NCBI RefSeq assembly: GCF_021347895.1
Contig: NC_067134.1
Span: 25,382,347 to 25,446,346 of the forward strand
Origin: Acanthochromis polyacanthus
Taxonomy: Eukaryota > Chordata > Actinopteri > Pomacentridae
Length of the DNA stretch: 64,000 nt
Direction of reading: 5' to 3'
This document shows positions 35,121-63,085 of the stretch, in pieces; position 1 is the first letter of the stretch; each line of letters begins with the position of its first letter. A model generated the notes under the pieces. The model was given only the letters and a program-made list of their open reading frames with translations. It was not told where the DNA came from and did not search any database. Made by a program: the position numbers and the translations under genes.

Positions 35121-38100
35121 TCACCCAGGCCAGCTCTTCATCAGAGAAGAGAACTCTGTCTTCTCGTTGTCCTGAATATCTTCACAGTAAGGTGGAGGCT
35201 GTGAAAGCTCACAAGCCGTTATGTGGAGACATTCGGACACCAAACAGGCCAGCTCTTCATCTAGAGAAGAAAGATCGTCCAAATCTGCCGGCAGTGGCGC
35301 CTCCTCAGGGAGAAAGAAGGCGTTGTAGTAGCTCTCCACGGGTGGAGGTGCCACAGTTTTTGCCTCTAGAAAACTGTGGATGCAAAAAAAAATAGTCTCA
35401 GTTGTTGAGTTTGCAAGCTGATGACAAACGTCTAATCAAGTCCAAAGAAAGCAAAGACCTGATCAGATCGCTGTCTCCAACGTCCATCTCAGTGACGGCA
35501 GATGGTGAACTTGGAAACAGTAGAGTGTTTCCCAGCATCACCAGAAGCTCATCATCTGCTGGAGAAGAACTTGGGGGTGGTGGAAAATCACCAGCCTTGA
35601 TGGTGAGACATTCGGACACCAAACAGGCCAGCTCTTCATCCACAGATGAAAGCTCTGTCGGGTCCGAGTCAACGGGCAGTGGAACGTCCTCAGCGAGAAC
35701 GACACCGTATATATGATGGTTGTTTATCTGACAAAGAACACGTTTCATTGGTATTAGTGTCTTTTAAAAATGAACCTTATTTGGTGATGAAAAAAATGAT
35801 GCAAAAAAAGAGTAACTTACTGTTTCCTGAAGCATCTTTGGGCTTTCTTCAAGCAACATGATGGATAATTTGTGGAGTGTTATAGAGCGTTTGTCCCAAA
35901 ACGGTTTTAATTCAAGACTATTATATCAAATTCCTCCAGTTTTCATTGTAAAGTTAACAAGAGCATCAAAGTTTTGGATGCGGTTGTATCTTCAAGTTAA
36001 GTGGTTCTAGAATAGAGTGGATTGAAAAAAAGCAGCAATGTTTGGTTTGAAAGAAAACAGCACCTACAGTAAGCTCTATGTATGGTAATCCACTATGGTA
36101 ATCCTCCAAACAAAATCAGGTATCAAAGTGTGAGGAACAGCACTTAAACATATCCAGAACAGCAGAAGTATAACGCAACTGATGACATCTGTGACACGTA
36201 TTCATACCAGAGTTCAATAAAAACACCACATTGAATCCGTCTTTTCAAAACTTCTACATTTCCAGTGCTACTTGTTGCTGTTATAAGAGGTTATAGTGTT
36301 GGCCTCCAGCATTCATGGTGCTGCTGTCTTATTTTCTCAGACAACAAAACAGAAAACACAATATACACCAACCAGCCACAACAGTGAACGTGTAGACGGG
36401 TGAATGCAAGGTTCTGCTGGAAAACCTTTGACACATTCCACCCACCTGTTGCACACCAAGCACACCTTTCAGAGGAACATCACTCTCCAAGAAGAGCGCC
36501 TGCCTCTCCTACCTGCAGAAACTCCTCAGGAGCAGATTGAGCAGCGTGACTAGGATCCTAAGGTGTTGACCTGTCCGAAAGCTCCCAGATCTGAACCAGA
36601 TCAAGAATCCTCAGGATGTGTTGGGCACCCCAGCTAGTCCCGAGTCCATGCCCCAATGGGTCAGAGCTGTTTTGGCCACAAGAGAACCACCTACAGAATA
36701 TTATTTCTGAATACAGACAGTCGAGAGCAAAAGTTTACATACACTTGTAAAGACCCTGAATATCCTGTCAGTCTTGAGTTACCAAAGACTCCTGTGATGA
36801 ATCATTGACGTCATTGTTCTGAATCATTTTTGACATGTTCAGAGTCATTGTTTTTTTGGAATACCCCATTGTGTCCAAAACCAAACCTTCTGTCTAATGA
36901 TTTTAGGTGTTCATGAAGAATATAAAGGTAATTTCCTTTTGTACATGATTCCATTTGCATTGTGTGAAACATCAGTTCCACTGGCAGCAAATCAGCCCCA
37001 GAACATAATACCACCACCACCATGCTCAGCAGTAGGCATGGTATCTTTTGGTGAAAGGCCTCACCTTGTCTTCTCCAAACATATTTGTGTTTATTGTGAC
37101 CAAATGGCTCAGACTTTATTTCATCCTACACAAAACTTTCCGACTGGTGACCTGTCCAGGGTGTCCCCTGCCTTCACCCGAGTCAGCTGGGATAGACTCC
37201 AGCACCCCCTGCGACCCTAGTGAGGATAAAGCAGAGTACAGAGAATGGATGGATGGATGGACAAAACTTTCCAACAGTTGGCGTTTTATTAGTCCATGTA
37301 ATCTTCAGTGAAGCCTTGAGGTGCAAATTTTGAAGGAAGCGCTTCCTTGTGGACACCAACATCTGTGTTCCAGCAGCTTCTAGGTCATTGCAGACCTGCT
37401 TTTTAGTGATTCTTTCTGACTCTTGACCTTCCTGACCTACTGTCGTTCAGCAGCAGGTGATAGTTCGTGTTTTTCTTCTGATCTGGCAGTGACACAACCG
37501 TGACACAAACTTTGTACTTACAGTTGTTTGCACAAATGATTTTGGGATCTGCAGCTGCTTTGAAGAGGCATCTAGTGACTTTCCTGATTTGTTCAAGTCA
37601 AAGATCTTCTTTGCTCTGTGCTGAGCTCCTTAGATGTACCCGTTGTCGTGTTTGAGGCTGTGTCTGATAGGTGCGTCAAATTGGCCCTATTTAAATTAGC
37701 TCAGAGATGTCAGCAGCTGTAGACGTTAACAGGCCATCCCACTAAGAAAGTTTGACGAACACAAGTTTCTTCGTCACCAAAACTGACAATAGAAGATGCT
37801 ATAAGTGTATTTTTAACCCAGCAGATTTGATATATACAAGAAATTAAATGCGTGATTGTTTTCATGACAAAGATGCACGTGTTTCAGTAAATCCATCATA
37901 GAAAATTTAAAATGAAAGGAGTCTTTGTAGACATAAAGCTGCCATTTTTACAAGTGTAAGTAAACTTGTTCACAGCTGTACGCTCATGTGCTTTGTAGCA
38001 AAGCCTTACATTTCCTGTTTAATTCCAGGTTTACAATTTTTATGTGGATGATGATCTTGCTTCACCTCTTTGAATTAGTTATCCCATGTAAAATACCCTT

Positions 38101-38459
38101 TGATATAAATGCATATCAGTTCCTGCTTTATGTGCATGGTCCCTCCCCTGTTAGAGCTGACTAACCATCTTTGGGCTGAAGTCATCCAAACTGGGAGTGA
38201 GGATGCAGTTTTCTTTTCCAGCTGTGGTCACGTCCGAGCCTCTGCAGTCTCACTCTGGGGTCGTGAATTTGGCAGAAGTTGCATGAAAGTATCTGAAGGT
38301 CAAACGCATCAACCTCACGACATTTGCAGCAGGCCATTGGAGGGCATGAGGAGCTGCTTTCACTCATCAAAGACTCCATCACCGGTGGTGGCGTCGACCC
38401 CCACGACCAGAAATCTGTGGCTGTAAAGGAGGGGACAACAGAGGGCTGTTTTACCTTTG
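35121..38459 (-). CDS. Unrecognised minus-strand candidate gene with duplicated acidic exons (may be degenerate)
   Basis: I do not recognise this gene. Reading the minus strand: candidate exon 38459-38254 follows a CTCCACAG acceptor, contains [10 protein letters not shown] and a C-x2-C-x12-C-x2-C cluster (CCKC to CNFC), and ends at a GTGAGA donor. Candidate exon 35917-35821 (a 97-nt open frame ending SPKMLQET) ends at a consensus GTAAGT donor. It joins in phase 0 to exon 35727-35398 after a TTCTTTGTCAG acceptor, and that exon ends in a stop. A further homologous stretch, 35373-35121, has its own acceptor. The last two share [15 protein letters not shown] at residue level, and a third, frame-shifted copy lies near 35100-35145. 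The phase between the first two candidate exons does not match, so an exon may be missing. Against it: there is no clear start exon, and a frame break occurs in the third repeat. Confidence 0.35.
36714..37978 (-). pseudogene. Tc1-like element with dead transposase, split by a LINE insertion
   Basis: Termini around 36714 (AAGTTTACATACACTTGTAA) and 37950-37978 (inverted TTTACTTACACTTGTAA) face each other with TA at both edges. The minus strand near 37030-36990 encodes the Tc1 signature [10 protein letters not shown], followed at once by an in-frame stop. A LINE tail splits the transposase region. The element is not autonomous. Confidence 0.7.
37142..37260 (+). mobile_element. LINE tail inserted in the Tc1-like element, 12-bp target duplication
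   Basis: It starts GACTGGTGACCTGTCCAGGG and ends with (GGAT)n. It is flanked by ACAAAACTTTCC at 37130-37141 and again at 37261-37272, so the insertion point is exact. The class is the same as the fragment at 33068. Confidence 0.8.
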
Positions 38460-38603
38460 CTGTGGAGGGAGATGATGCCAGTCTCCATCAAACGGCTCAA
38501 TTTCCAAGCTTATTTTTGGCTTAAAAAATGTGGCATTTAATGAAACATACTGACATTTGTGCATTATTTTAAACCCCCCCAAGGGCTTGCGTGATTCCTT
38601 TAA

Positions 38604-39113
38604 CCCTCCTGTCTTTTATGGGCGCCAGAAAATATCGTTTCATTGTCTGAAAAAAAAAAATTCAGCCAAAAAATTCCCCGAATTTCCGAAAATTTGCAAA
38701 ACCTTCAGGAAGAAAATTCCAATAATTCCTTAAGTTTCACCTCAGAGTTTTACATAATTCTTTTTTAAATTCCCCCAAATTTGGCAAGAAAATTCTTGTA
38801 AATATTTTCAAAAAATGAGTAAAAAATCTTCCAAAAAAAATCCTAAAAATAGCTAAAGTGATTACATATACATCAGTAAATTTTCTAATATTTTCTTTAA
38901 GAACATTCACAACACAATCAGCCAAAATCCAGCGAATTTATTTTGTGAATGTTCTTAAAAAACTTTTTTTTTCCACCAAAAAAATGTTCAAAAATTTCCC
39001 AAAAATGTTGAAAATGTGGACATCAGAAGTTTCCCTTTGAAAATACAGATTTTATAAAACATTTTCAAACTTTAAAACAGATATGTCATTTCACACACAG
39101 GACAACACGATGG
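38604..39113 (+). mobile_element. Stand-alone TTAA-type repeat, sense
   Basis: Flanked by TTAA at 38600-38603 and 39114-39117. Starts CCCTCCTGTC and ends in the imperfect inverse GACAACACGATGG. It has no CACTG outer layer and no coding capacity. Confidence 0.7.
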
Positions 39114-39117
39114 TTAA

Positions 39118-40858
39118 AAAAGAGACTTCAGTAAATCTTTACATCATAATGAAGCTATTTTGTGTCATGTGAATGGTCAGACAGATACCACTAGTCATCT
39201 TTAGTCCACTTTTACTCCTTTCACAGATTTCTTTCAGTCTGTGCGTCTCTGGTGATAGTTATTCAACTGTTCATTATTAAGTCTTGTGCAGCAGTGCATG
39301 TCTGCCTCGTGGTCTGAGTGCATAAGATACACAAAAAGCCATTTCTTTTCTTTAATGTTCATCAGTGTTAATGCTAGTCTGCTTGTCTTGGGGAGCTGCA
39401 GGTACTGACATGACATTTGACTGCTCGCAGAGTGGTTAAAGCAGAATATTCCACTTGAATGCCTCATTTGTGTCCGTTTTAATGCTGTAAAGCGCTTGTG
39501 TACGCGTGTGTGGTATACAGGTGAAAGGTGCTGCTAGTTTTCCAGTCCATTGTGCAGTGAAGTGTGCAGATGAGTTAGTTTTGGGCCTCTGCGTCCTCCA
39601 TAACAATACCTCTCAGTCTGAGTCCATCTGTGACACGTTCTCCACACAGTGACGCCACCAGGGTGTCAATCTGTTTTTTATAGCCTCGGTTATCTCATAC
39701 ACAAGCTGTCTTTCTCTCTTCCCCCTCTCCTGTCCTTATACTTCCACTTCTCACCCACCCTCTTCCCTCCTTACCCCCTTTGCATCTCTATCTGTCTGCC
39801 CACAGGACTGTGGCGAGGGTTCAGTTCAGTAACAGCGGAGAGAGCCCCTTTGTGTTTGTCAAGAGCGGTTTGACAGGAGATCTTATCCTCGCTCACTGTT
39901 CTCTTCGCTGCAGGAAGAGGCGGCTAAACTCCTCTCGGTGGGCTGCCGGGGTCGGACAGTTCAAGCTCAACCTCAGAGATATGACGTCAAGCTCAGTGGC
40001 TCGCATGGAAAGTCTTTCCAAGTGGAAGGCTCTTTCGAATGTTGGACATCTTCAACCCTGTGCACTGAGAAAAGTCATTTAAAGAGCCTTACTAATCTTT
40101 AATATGTAGGCCTGTGATTGGATGTTATTAGAATTTAGAACTTCAGAGCCTCCATCAAAAGCAAGGTAGGGGCTCGCTGGATCAAATCCCAAACATGAAG
40201 AGATCGTCTACACACTCCACTTCAGCCACACAGTAGCTCATGAGTGATTTGTGAGTATTAAAGGTAGCAAAGGTCACCTGCCAGTGGACGTGTGGTTCAC
40301 AAAGCCCGGTCTTACCACATTCTGCAGCACCGAAAGCTCCATTGATCGGCCTAATGTGATTGGATGCAGCACTCCTAACACCACCAATATTCTTTTCTCA
40401 CTAAATCAAGGGATTAGATTGGCATACACATCCGTCTTATCCCCGCCTGTTACCGTCCATATGTGTCAGGCAGCAGTCGGCAAACAAAGAAGCATAAAAG
40501 GGGAGCGAGGGAAGTGAATGCAGCGAGAGAGACACACCTAAAGGACTTATAGGGATCCAGCTGAGGCTGTATGTGGAGGTCCCCACAAAAGGGGAGAGAG
40601 ATGAGGTTTGTGATGGGCAGGCCGTCACATCCACCGGGGGACAAAAGAGCGGGGTGACAAGCAGCCGATGGACAGAAGGTCCATTTCCACTCGCACAAAA
40701 GAACCAGGGGAGATGAAGCAGATTAGCAGCTCTTTATGCCTATTGTGGAAGCTCTAAATGATAAGATTTACCCCCTCTTTTCCATCCCAGCCTGTGTGTG
40801 TGTGTGTGTGTGTGTGCGAGACATCACAATCTCTGTGGCTTTCTTCTTTCACATACAG

Positions 40859-40941
<83 letters not shown>

Positions 40942-41889
40942 GTTTTTCTGAAGAGTCTTTTATTCATCCTCACAGGACAGACAGCTTGCTTTAGAGTCAC
41001 TTCCCTTCTTTTCTGCTTTTTGATGGGAAAAGGCTCTTAACTTAAACCCCCTCGTCACTGCAAGACGATGTTCTTTTTTGTGAGCCTTTGACTGGAAAAT
41101 TACCCTCTTAAGCGAAAAAGGCGCACTGTTGCGACTGTATAATATCATTAATCAGTCATTCAGTCGCTGTAGTGCAGCAGTGGCACACATTGTTATTATG
41201 TTCCATCTCCGGGAGCTTTTTTTTCCCTTCCTCACCACCTGCATGCATGGTCATGGAGATTTAGAAAACTCTTGTTCACACTTGAGGCTGCTTTGCGCAC
41301 AGGATTCCTGTTATTTCTTTGTATTTTATGCCATCTAGTGACCATTTTGCGACATTGCAAGCTAGTGTTTTACCTGTACTTTATGCTCCATGATGTTTTA
41401 TTTCACAGGTTTAGTTACTTTTAGTACAAATCTTTCAAACATTTTTGGCATCTTGCATTTTTCCTTTAAACTTTTTACATGATTTTATTTAAATCAATGT
41501 TCAAATTATCCAATATCTCTGCAAATATCAAAGATTAAACACTTTATTTTCTCTTTTCTTGTGAATGCTTACGTACTTTTGCTTAGATAGGATTTTTCAT
41601 GCGTGACTTTTACCTTTAAAGGAGTATTTTGGCTTTGCTGCATTGGTACTCTTAAGGAATACTCTGAATACAGTTTCCACTAATGATGTGAAGGGCTAAT
41701 ATCCAACGAGGTTTCCACTGCATGCTGAGACTTCAATAAGGCATTATCCTGCTTAGATTATTGTTACCAGTCAAAAATAAATAACTAAATAAATCACTAA
41801 GGGCATTAATTTACATTTTCACGCTTGTTGCAATCAAAATGTAATGTTTAGATATCTTCACCAACATGAGACAATCACGCTTGGGTATT
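39118..41889 (+). other. Intergenic, right part
   Basis: Apart from the microsatellite pair near 40.8 kb, no gene was recognised. A frame at 39810-40080 follows a GCCCACAG acceptor-like site, but it has no donor or similarity I know. Confidence 0.5.
40795..40939 (+). repeat. (TG)n then (CA)n microsatellite pair
   Basis: A TG run at 40795-40816 and a longer CA run at 40860-40938, separated by about 44 bases, are complementary and could form a hairpin. Intergenic. Confidence 0.92.
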
Positions 41890-42200
41890 TAAATAAATGA
41901 ATAAATAAGACAAGATAAGTTTATTGATCCCAAAGGAATTTTTGTGACAGAAATTGTGCAGAAAAAAACCAAAATGATATTATAAAAATCAGATGCATTG
42001 AGGAAATGAATTAGCTAAAATATGACTAGAATAGAAAAGTAGAAAGTAATGCTAATACCATACATGATAATGAAATACGACACATGAAATTGAAACATTA
42101 CAGCTGAAAAAAATAAATATTGCACATTGCATCAACAATGTTGTGCCATAAAGTGAAATATTGCACACGAAATTGAAATGTTACACATGATGCTTGAACG
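41890..42200 (-). repeat. Retroposon 3'-tail fragment (Rex1-like)
   Basis: AGACAAGATAAGTTTATTG then ATCCCAAAGGAATTTTTGTG, followed by several near-repeats of AAATTGAAA(C/T)ATTACAC. Antisense to the LINE. It lies about 0.9 kb left of the first coding exon of abcb6. Confidence 0.45.
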
Positions 42201-43091
42201 ACTGAAAAGAATTCTTTAAAAAAAACTCTCACTATTACTTCTTTCCTCCTCTGGGCGTCGCTGCAGTCCAGACCAGACCAGTGTGTCCCAGATCTCCTGC
42301 ATGAGTCAGACTGTTGTGTAAAAGCGTCGATCGCCGAGTCATGGATCGCTGTTGTTTAACTTGCCCACGCAGCACAAGGACAAACCGCGCTAGCAGCATG
42401 AGCACACACCAGATAGGAGCGATGACAAACGCGCAACTTTGCATGACTTAAACTCCCTACAGTCAGTCGCGTCGGCTTCGTTTGCATTAAAGGTGTGTTT
42501 TGCGCGGCTGTTAGCTCGCTAGCAGCTAACTGTAGCGCAATTTGGAGTACCCTCTGTTGGTGACAAGTGGAGTGTGTTCATCATTTGAAGTTGACAGCAG
42601 TGTCCCTGCAAGATAAGGTAGATAAGGTAATGCTGAAAACAAACAACTGCCTTTTTTTAACATCTAGACAACCTTAAAATACGTGTCGGGAGCGTTAATT
42701 TAATCCTGCTTGTTGTTTATTTAGCTTCTCAGTGTGTTGGGGTAGGTATAGTAGCCTTTCTGGTTTGTTTTTGTGAACTTTTATGATTAGTGGTTTATTA
42801 CCAGTATCAAAACAAGGTGTAGTGACCTACATTACAGTCTAATGTTATTGTAGCCTAGTCAAGCTAATTATATGTAACCTGAAAGAGAGAGACTCCTGCT
42901 TTGTTTTAATTATTTTTGAGGTCTTACAAATTATATTTATAGATGTAGTCTTCTTGACATGTAAATTTTTGTATAATAATCTTTATTTATATCACACACA
43001 TCAAAACCCATGCTTAAATGGGATTCACAAGGCAAAAATGCATTTAAATCTGTGCTTGTTATGCATCTCTAATAAGATTTCTCTCTTCTAG

Positions 43092-43099
43092 CTGCAGAC
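43092..43099 (+). other. abcb6: abcb6 5' UTR at a splice acceptor
   Basis: The bases just before the ATG follow a TTCTAG acceptor-like site, which suggests that a non-coding first exon lies further left. A candidate donor (AAG/GTAGAT) sits near 42616 in a GC-richer stretch around 42,430-42,600 that could be the promoter and first exon. This is inference; the upstream exon is not proven. The start codon has G at -3 and G at +4. Confidence 0.4.
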
Positions 43100-56615
<13,516 letters not shown>

Positions 56616-57622
56616 ATGTATTCGTTGTTATTGAAACTTTACATTTTTACTCTCGCTTTTAATTGTAAAAAGCTGGTAGGCTATTTCAATGCGCTAGGAC
56701 ACTTAGCAAAGGGACAGTGTTATTTATTTGTAGGATTTTTTTTAATTGAATGTGCAATGGCAGGGCTCAGTGTAAAGGGAAGGTGCCTTAATCAAACTGT
56801 GGAGGAATTAACACTATGTTCAGGACATCCCATAGTTCTGGTTATACTCAAGGTTTTGGTGTTGGGACTATTACCTCTAAAGAAAGGACAGATAACGGTA
56901 TGTTTTGACATTGGAAGGCCAAAGAATGAACAGGAGTGCATCTTATCTCGTGTTTTCATTCGAGTGACGCTGAGTTTTTTACATTTTCAGTGCTTCTAAG
57001 ATTAATAGAAACACTGCTACCACTGATTTGATATTGTTTGTATTGTTTTTCTATTTAATGTTGTGAGTTTGTGTTGGCTCTGACACAAAATGAGGATTGA
57101 AAAATCTGATCTTGAGAGGCTGATGATTCCGTCCTGCTGAACAACATATGAATTGGTACACAAGCCGTCAGGGATTTAGATTTGTTTTTTTCAAGCTTTT
57201 TGGTCATTTGCTGTTTTTTTTTTTTTTTTTTTTTTTTAAGTGATATTTTATTTCAGAAATTCTTAAGCATCTTGATCACCAAAGTTGGGTGTGTTGAACG
57301 TCTGTTCCTTGCGTCTTCTTCAATTGTGAAGAACTTAAAATTAGATTTAAATTTTTTCTTTAGAAAACTAATGTCTAAAGTTGTACAGTCCACAAATCTT
57401 TGGACATATAGCCAAATTATTATCTGTGTTTTGCTAAATTAACATGTCAAACTCTCTGAATAAAAAGATACATTTAAACTCAATGTCATATTCAAGTGTG
57501 TGTGTATATATAGTCCAATACACTATTTCTGAATAAGAATCGTTTGCTGTCTTGCTACCTTAAAAAGGCATCAGTCATGATTATAAACTTGTGTAAATAT
57601 TAGTTTTGTCTTGTACCTATGA

Positions 57623-57628
57623 ACAATA
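57623..57628 (+). terminator. Poly(A) signal, abcb6
   Basis: AATAAA about 1 kb after the abcb6 stop, followed by a T run and a TGTGTTCC stretch. An earlier AATAAA is at about 57461. The 3' UTR between 56616 and here has no convincing reading frame. Confidence 0.55.
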
Positions 57629-57867
57629 AAAGTTTTTTTTTAATGTGTTCCGGTCTAGTTTAGGTTTTCAGATGTTACATTAGTGCTACTTTTGCATTTT
57701 AATTGAATGAAAACACCATAATGCACTTTTGTGTTTGTAATAAATACGTTTTTGCCATCTGTAATACTTGTAGGTATTAGATCACTTAACTCAATTGGTC
57801 ACAATATCAATTGTGTTGGATTGACAGGTGACTCCTTTATCAAGTTGTTTTAAGGGGCTAAAGTAGC

Positions 57868-58458
57868 TGGGTCAATATATAATTACAGGGCTTTTTGTGT
57901 CATAATTGACATTTTTGCTGTTTTCAGGCCTGAAATCAACATGGCCGCTTACAACCAAACACCACATGACATTTTTACAGAAAGATTCTTCTAAATATTA
58001 TATGTACAATTGTGGTCATGTGATCTGGAATTAACACACTTCCTTGAGAGTTGTTTTTGTAATGGGTAACTTAGTTGAAAATGATTTCTCGGACACAGAT
58101 ACCGAAAAAGAAATATCTGATATGATTATCTCAACTTAATGAAAAGAACACAATTGAATTTTCAAGCCTTTTAAGAGAAATTTCATGTCAATCTGGACTA
58201 ATTTTTTGTGATTGTAGATCATTTTCAAGTTATTCTGAGCTGGTCAATATATAATTGTGGGACTTTTTGTAACACAGATGACATTTTAGTGATATCCAGT
58301 CATCTATTAATAAGTGATTGTTTCCATAATAAATAATTATGGAATTTGTAAAGACATGATCATAATGAACATAAAAAACACTAGTTTTCTTTTACTTTTA
58401 ATAAAAATGTATGCAAGATTTATGGACTTTGAAAGTCCCTCAATTATATATTGACACA
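57868..58458. repeat. Inverted-end repeat between abcb6 and cnppd1
   Basis: GGGTCAATATATAATTACAGGG at the left mirrors CCCTCAATTATATATTGACA at the right. A second direct copy of the left end (GGTCAATATATAATTGTGGG) lies at about 58248. No coding frame and no clear target duplication. Confidence 0.45.
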
Positions 58459-58818
58459 GTTATTAATCACTGATTTCAAGCATGACTGAATAAAAGTGTT
58501 GTTGTTAAAACTGATATAGAGTCTCCTTTACAAACATTTTATTACTTTTTTATTATAAGTTGCCACAGTCTTTTGGCATTCAGCAATATCATTTTTGATA
58601 CCAGCATGGAAACATAATTAAGTTAAAAATAAAAATGTCCTCTGGTTGTTTAAGTGCAGCGGAGTGGCGCCCCCTGCAGGAGCAACTATGAGTCACATCC
58701 AGGCGTCACTGACTGTGGGTCAGGGCGTTGCGAGCTGAGCTTGAGGAAACAGGCGGGGGCCAGGCCGAGCAGTCGTCTTCTCTATATTCGGCGAACTAAT
58801 GTTTAATCTTTAGTAAAT

Positions 58819-61704
<2,886 letters not shown>

Positions 61705-63085
61705 GGACAGCACAGCTTGTCAACCTGTAGTGACAGACTCTGGAAATTAAACCAGCATTGTTTCATGACTCATTAACAGCCACACGTCATGCTTTTGTTT
61801 ACTTTTTCAGATCTAGAATGCAGGTGCAAAGATGAGAGTAGTTCATCGCTTTTGGGAGGGTTTGATGAAATTCACTTATGGGATGAATTTGACACAAGAT
61901 GCCATATTCTTCTGTTGATCCTCTGAAACTTATTACGCATATGAAGATCATTTAATGTTTTTCATAGCTGAAAACTTTTTGCCACGCATATTTATCATAT
62001 ATGAAAGTTCACAGCTGTCGGATGGTGATGTAGGGCCTTTTGCAATGAATGTGTTTTGAGTTATTTTGTCACAGCTGTAAGGCTAAAGCTGGTCGCTGCT
62101 TGGCAGGTTGACGAATGTGTGTGAAGGGTATGGGGCATATCTGAAAGATTCACAGCAAGTGTTTTGTTTTTAATGGTCGCGCTCTGTCGGAAGAAAACCA
62201 GCTTGCTCCACATTTGCATATCGTAGTTTGCTTTGCGCAGGTACAGGTTTACATCAGACGTTGGTCATACACAAGCTGCAAGCACTGAGTTTGTTCACCA
62301 GTTTGTTTGTTTTTTGCAGCAGAGTCTCCTGTTGTTCCCTTTTACCTCAGAGAAAGCAGTGTTGTAGCATCAGTTGCTGCACAGAAATCCAAAACTCCTC
62401 CTATTCTGGTTATTTACGGCTGGTTTTGGTCGTCTTTCTGTCTGCAGTTACAATATTCATCAGATTTTGTGTGGCACCAGGATGTTAAAGTCACTTCCCT
62501 GTTTGGCCAAATGGAAGAGATTCACCTCTAAGTTCTCCCATGTGGATGGTCACTATTACGGATGGGCTTCTGGGGTTTCATGCAGTTTCTAGTTTGTTTT
62601 TGTATATAACACCTTAAAGGCTAACTGCAGTGTTACTTTTACCGATCTGGAATTTGCACATCTTGCTCCATTCTTTTTTTTATTGGATATTTCTCTCCAT
62701 TATCACTGTGTCGTCATATCTTTTAAACACCTGAAAGAAAGAAAGGAAAAAAAAAAACATGTAAAGAATCGATTATTTTTATGTATGCGGGTTACCCACA
62801 TTTACTTTGTAATTGAACCTTTGACAAATTTGATACATTTTGGAGCAGGAAGTCCTTTAATTTTGTACATGGTGTAAAATGCAAATATTGTAAAATGTGT
62901 AGAAAAACAACAGAATTCATTAAAAAATGATGCATTTCTTTGAGAAATCGGTTTGTTTTTGTCAGTGATGGAGATAAAGATGAAGGCTGACAGAAGTGTA
63001 ATTTCAGTAAACAGTCATAAAAGCCCCTTTTTATGATGTTTAAAAGCATAAATTATTTGCTAGCAGCCTTGTGAGTGCAAATATA
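61705..63085 (+). other. cnppd1 3' UTR and flank
   Basis: AT-rich sequence after the cnppd1 stop. No canonical AATAAA close to the stop was noted; ATTAAA-like hexamers occur near 61745 and 62919. No gene seen. Confidence 0.45.

Noticed and set aside
39649..40082. Frame following an acceptor-like GCCCACAG at about 39805
   Set aside because: No matching donor, no recognisable domain, and only one side of an exon is supported.
42235..42444. Minus frame near the putative abcb6 promoter
   Set aside because: Short, no similarity, and lies in a region better explained as promoter or upstream non-coding exon.
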